Made by a program: the position numbers and the translations under genes
The notes under the pieces: model-generated
What the model was told of the DNA's origin: nothing
The model's database searches: none
Seen by the model: the letters and a program-made list of their open reading frames with translations, nothing else
Assembly (NCBI RefSeq): GCF_009176725.1
Contig: NZ_AP020337.1
Location: 4,781,501-4,845,500 of the forward strand
From: Pseudomonas sp. KUIN-1
GTDB lineage: Bacteria > Pseudomonadota > Gammaproteobacteria > Pseudomonadales > Pseudomonadaceae
Direction: 5' to 3'
DNA length: 64,000 nucleotides
Shown here: in pieces, positions 61,710 through 64,000 of the stretch
Layout of the letters: the number at the start of each line of letters is the position of its first letter
How positions within the stretch are numbered: position 1 is the first letter of the stretch

Positions 61710-62627
61710 TCACTCTGACCGAATCAGGCGACGCGGCGCAATGCGCCCGTCTTCGGCGACTTCACCGATACCGATGAAGCGACCTTCGTGATCCTGCACG
61801 CGAACCATACCGAATTTCGGTGCGTCCGGCGCGCGTACTGGCTGACCATGCAACCAGTAAAACGAACTGTGTTCCGAAAACTTCAACAGCGGCCAGTCCA
61901 GCAGACCGCTGTCCGATGGCATGAGGAAACGGTCAACCGCTTCATTGCCGCCGTCGGCATGCACCTGCTCGAGCTCTTCCAGCGTCACTGTCTGAGCCAG
62001 CGTGAAAGGCCCGGCCTGGGTACGACGCAGCTCTGCGACGTAAGCACCACAACCAAGCTTCTCACCGATATCCTCGACCAGCGTGCGGATATAGGTGCCT
62101 TTGCTGCAATCGACGGACAGACGTGCTGTGTCACCTTCGCAAGCAAGTAATTCCAGGCGCGCAATAGTAACAGAACGGGGCTCGCGCTCCACTACTTCCC
62201 CTGCACGTGCCAGCTTGTAAAGTGGCTGGCCATCACGCTTGAGGGCCGAGTACATGGGAGGTATCTGGCTGATTTGTCCGCGAAAATGCGGCAGAGCCGC
62301 TTCGATATCGTCGCGACCAACGGTCACCGGACGCGTGAGCAAAACCTCGCCTTCAGAGTCGGCAGTGGTAGTGGTCTTGCCCAGTTGCGCCAGGGTCTCG
62401 TAGGACTTGTCCGAATCGAGCAGGTACTGAGAGAACTTGGTCGCTTCACCAAAACACAACGGCAGAACGCCCGTTGCCAGAGGATCGAGGCTGCCGGTGT
62501 GCCCGGCTTTCTCGGCATTGAGCAGCCAGCGAACCTTTTGCAGAGCGGCGTTGGAAGTGAAACCCAGCGGCTTGTCGAGCAGGATGATCCCGCTGACATT
62601 GCGGCGTATACGCTTGACCTGAGCCAC
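61710..62627 (-). CDS. truB: tRNA pseudouridine(55) synthase TruB
   Basis: A 305-residue enzyme. The catalytic aspartate is in H-T-G-S-L-D-P-L-A-T-G (about residue 48), and the K-C-S-K-G-T-Y-I-R-T-L-like motif (D-C-S-K-G-T-Y-I-R) and a C-terminal PUA-like region are present. It makes pseudouridine 55 in the T-loop of tRNAs. Three bases separate it from rbfA in the infB-rbfA-truB-rpsO series. Confidence 0.97.
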   Translation of the reverse strand: MAQVKRIRRNVSGIILLDKPLGFTSNAALQKVRWLLNAEKAGHTGSLDPLATGVLPLCFGEATKFSQYLLDSDKSYETLAQLGKTTTTADSEGEVLLTRPVTVGRDDIEAALPHFRGQISQIPPMYSALKRDGQPLYKLARAGEVVEREPRSVTIARLELLACEGDTARLSVDCSKGTYIRTLVEDIGEKLGCGAYVAELRRTQAGPFTLAQTVTLEELEQVHADGGNEAVDRFLMPSDSGLLDWPLLKFSEHSSFYWLHGQPVRAPDAPKFGMVRVQDHEGRFIGIGEVAEDGRIAPRRLIRSE

Positions 62628-62630
62628 TCT

Positions 62631-63047
62631 TTATTCCTCGGTACTTTCAGGCTTTGCATCCGCCGATGCAGGGCCTTCCTGATGCTGACCGTCTTCTGCC
62701 ACGGCACGCTCGATCAGCGCTGAGAGATGCGCGCCACGCACGACGCTTTCGTCATAGTGGAAATGCAGTTGAGGCACGCTGCGCAGCTTCATTTCACGGG
62801 CCAGCTGCATACGCAGGAAACCTGCGGCAGCGTTGAGCACCTTGATGGTCTGCGCGATTTCTTCGGCGCTGTCCTGGCCCATGACGGTCATGAAAATCTT
62901 CGCATGACCCACGTCACGGCTGACGTCTACGGCGGTGATGGTGACCAGACCCACGCGTGGGTCCTTGATTTCGCGACGGATCAGCTGCGCCAGTTCGCGC
63001 TGCATCTGATCGCCGATACGTTGGGTACGGCTGTATTCTTTTGCCAT
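62631..63047 (-). CDS. rbfA: 30S ribosome-binding factor A
   Basis: A 138-residue KH-fold protein starting M-A-K-E-Y-S-R-T-Q-R-I-G-D-Q-M, with L-R-S-V-P-Q-L-H-F-H-Y-D-E-S near residue 95 and an acidic disordered tail. It binds immature 30S subunits and supports 16S 5' processing and cold adaptation. Located between infB and truB. Confidence 0.97.
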   Translation of the reverse strand: MAKEYSRTQRIGDQMQRELAQLIRREIKDPRVGLVTITAVDVSRDVGHAKIFMTVMGQDSAEEIAQTIKVLNAAAGFLRMQLAREMKLRSVPQLHFHYDESVVRGAHLSALIERAVAEDGQHQEGPASADAKPESTEE

Positions 63048-63100
63048 GCTTGTTACCTGTTACTGATCCGGGACCAAACCCTGACAGTCTGAAAGCGGCA

Positions 63101-63134
63101 AACGCCCGGCCTGACAATTGCCAGACCGGGCGTT
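63101..63134 (-). terminator. Hairpin between infB and rbfA
   Basis: AACGCCCGG / CCGGGCGTT stem with a 16-nt interior that can pair further (CTG/CAG). The minus-strand T tail is weak, so it may attenuate rather than end transcription into rbfA. Confidence 0.45.
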
Positions 63135-63206
63135 GCGTTTAGAGCCCATGGGGAAAGCAGGGCATTTGCATGCGAGGCTCCCACCATGACTCCTGAAGCT
63201 CGCGAT

Positions 63207-64000
63207 TTAGAGGCTGCGAGCCACTTGGACCTTCTCGAAGACTTCGATCTTGTCACCGACCTTGACGTCGTTGTAGCTCTTGACGCCGATACCGCATTCC
63301 ATGCCTGCACGTACTTCGGCAGCGTCGTCCTTGAAGCGGCGCAGGGATTCCAGCTCGCCTTCAAAGATAACGATGTCTTCGCGCAGAACACGAATCGGAC
63401 GGTTACGGTAGACAGTGCCTTCCAGAACCATACACCCTGCGATCGCGCCGAATTTCGGCGAGCGGAACACATCGCGGACTTCGGCGATACCCAGGATATT
63501 CTCCCGGACGTCGCTGCCAAGCATGCCGGTGAGGGCTTTCTTGACGTCTTCGATGATGTCGTAGATCACGTTGTAGTAACGCATGTCCAGACCTTCCTGC
63601 TCGACGATCTTGCGCGCGCCGGCATCGGCACGCACGTTGAAGCCGAACAGTACAGCGTTGGAGGCCAGTGCCAGGTTGGCGTCGCTCTCGGTGATACCAC
63701 CGACACCGCCACCGACCACGCGCACTTGCACTTCGTCGTTACCCAGACCGTTCAAGGCGCCGTTCAACGCCTCGAGGGAACCGCGTACGTCAGATTTGAG
63801 GACGATATTGAGCGTCTTCTTCTCTGCCTGACCCATGTTCTCGAAGATGTTTTCCAGCTTGCCAGCGTGAGCACGGGCCAGTTTGACTTCGCGGAACTTG
63901 CCTTGACGGAACAGAGCCACTTCACGGGCTTTCTTCTCGTCCGACAGCACGCTCATCTCGTCGCCAGCGTCCGGTGTACCGTCAAGACCCAGGATCTCGA
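63207..64000 (-). CDS. infB: Translation initiation factor IF-2, C-terminal part
   Basis: The last 264 codons; the 5' end lies beyond the window edge. The visible part covers the end of domain II and domains III and IV: K-L-E-N-I-F-E-N-M, V-L-K-S-D-V-R-G-S-L-E-A and the fMet-tRNA-binding C-domain with V-F-R-S-P-K-F-G-A-I-A-G-C-M-V. The GTPase domain is not included. It heads the visible infB-rbfA-truB-rpsO series. Confidence 0.97.
   Translation of the reverse strand, partial: EILGLDGTPDAGDEMSVLSDEKKAREVALFRQGKFREVKLARAHAGKLENIFENMGQAEKKTLNIVLKSDVRGSLEALNGALNGLGNDEVQVRVVGGGVGGITESDANLALASNAVLFGFNVRADAGARKIVEQEGLDMRYYNVIYDIIEDVKKALTGMLGSDVRENILGIAEVRDVFRSPKFGAIAGCMVLEGTVYRNRPIRVLREDIVIFEGELESLRRFKDDAAEVRAGMECGIGVKSYNDVKVGDKIEVFEKVQVARSL

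Noticed and set aside
1..64000. tRNA or rRNA genes, prophage, integrative element, type III secretion genes
   Set aside because: No acceptor-stem/T-loop patterns, integrase, phage structural genes or hrp genes were recognised; the gene order is core Pseudomonas throughout.

Overview
The window is a stretch of chromosome from a gamma-proteobacterium, almost certainly a Pseudomonas of the P. syringae group. The basis is protein content, a gene order that follows the P. aeruginosa PA4425-PA4485 region nearly gene for gene, and intergenic repeats built on the GTGGGAGCGAGC-type REP sequence. It is core genome. I see no prophage, CRISPR array, secretion system, rRNA or tRNA. The accessory content sits in short intergenic elements and in places where genes usual at this locus are missing.

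Layout. 1-3.1 kb: end of a DiaA/GmhA-like isomerase gene, dolP, then leftward sspB, sspA, rpsI and rplM. 3.4-8.3 kb: a GlxA-type AraC regulator, zapE, trpS, a small hydrolase and zapG. 8.4-13.8 kb: cysNC and cysD (sulfate activation), a Nif3-like protein and the envelope-stress protease algW. 13.9-14.4 kb: a REPIN array. 14.5-19.3 kb: hisC, hisD, hisG, murA and ibaG. 19.4-22.5 kb: mlaFEDCB. 22.8-29.8 kb: kdsD, kdsC, lptCAB, rpoN, hpf, ptsN, rapZ and ptsO. 29.8-31.3 kb: a Fur-controlled Mn-SOD locus. 31.4-31.9 kb: a 114-bp tandem repeat array. 32-45.3 kb: pmbA, darP, tldD, a nitrilase-family gene, yhdP, rng, maf and mreBCD. 45.5-48.7 kb: gatCAB. 48.7-58.7 kb: nested repeats followed by an RlpA-like lipoprotein, a cation antiporter, a CMD protein, an AEC permease, PhoD, a methyltransferase, a giant DUF748 protein, a DUF2845 protein and a BON protein. 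59-64 kb: pnp, rpsO, truB, rbfA and the 3' part of infB.

Functionally the region is dominated by cell-envelope construction: Kdo synthesis, LPS export, phospholipid transport (Mla, YhdP, the DUF748 protein), cell-wall synthesis (murA, mreBCD) and envelope proteolysis (algW). With these come translation and ribosome-maturation genes and the nitrogen-PTS/RpoN module.

The most interesting observations are: (i) a 419-bp unit with perfect 18-bp terminal inverted repeats, encoding an S23/IVS-type four-helix-bundle protein, inserted between cysD and cysNC; (ii) a likely decayed fagA and missing fumC in the Fur-controlled SOD operon; (iii) absence of petABC between rpsI and sspA; (iv) three structurally different repeat arrays; (v) an apparent AUU start codon for mreC.
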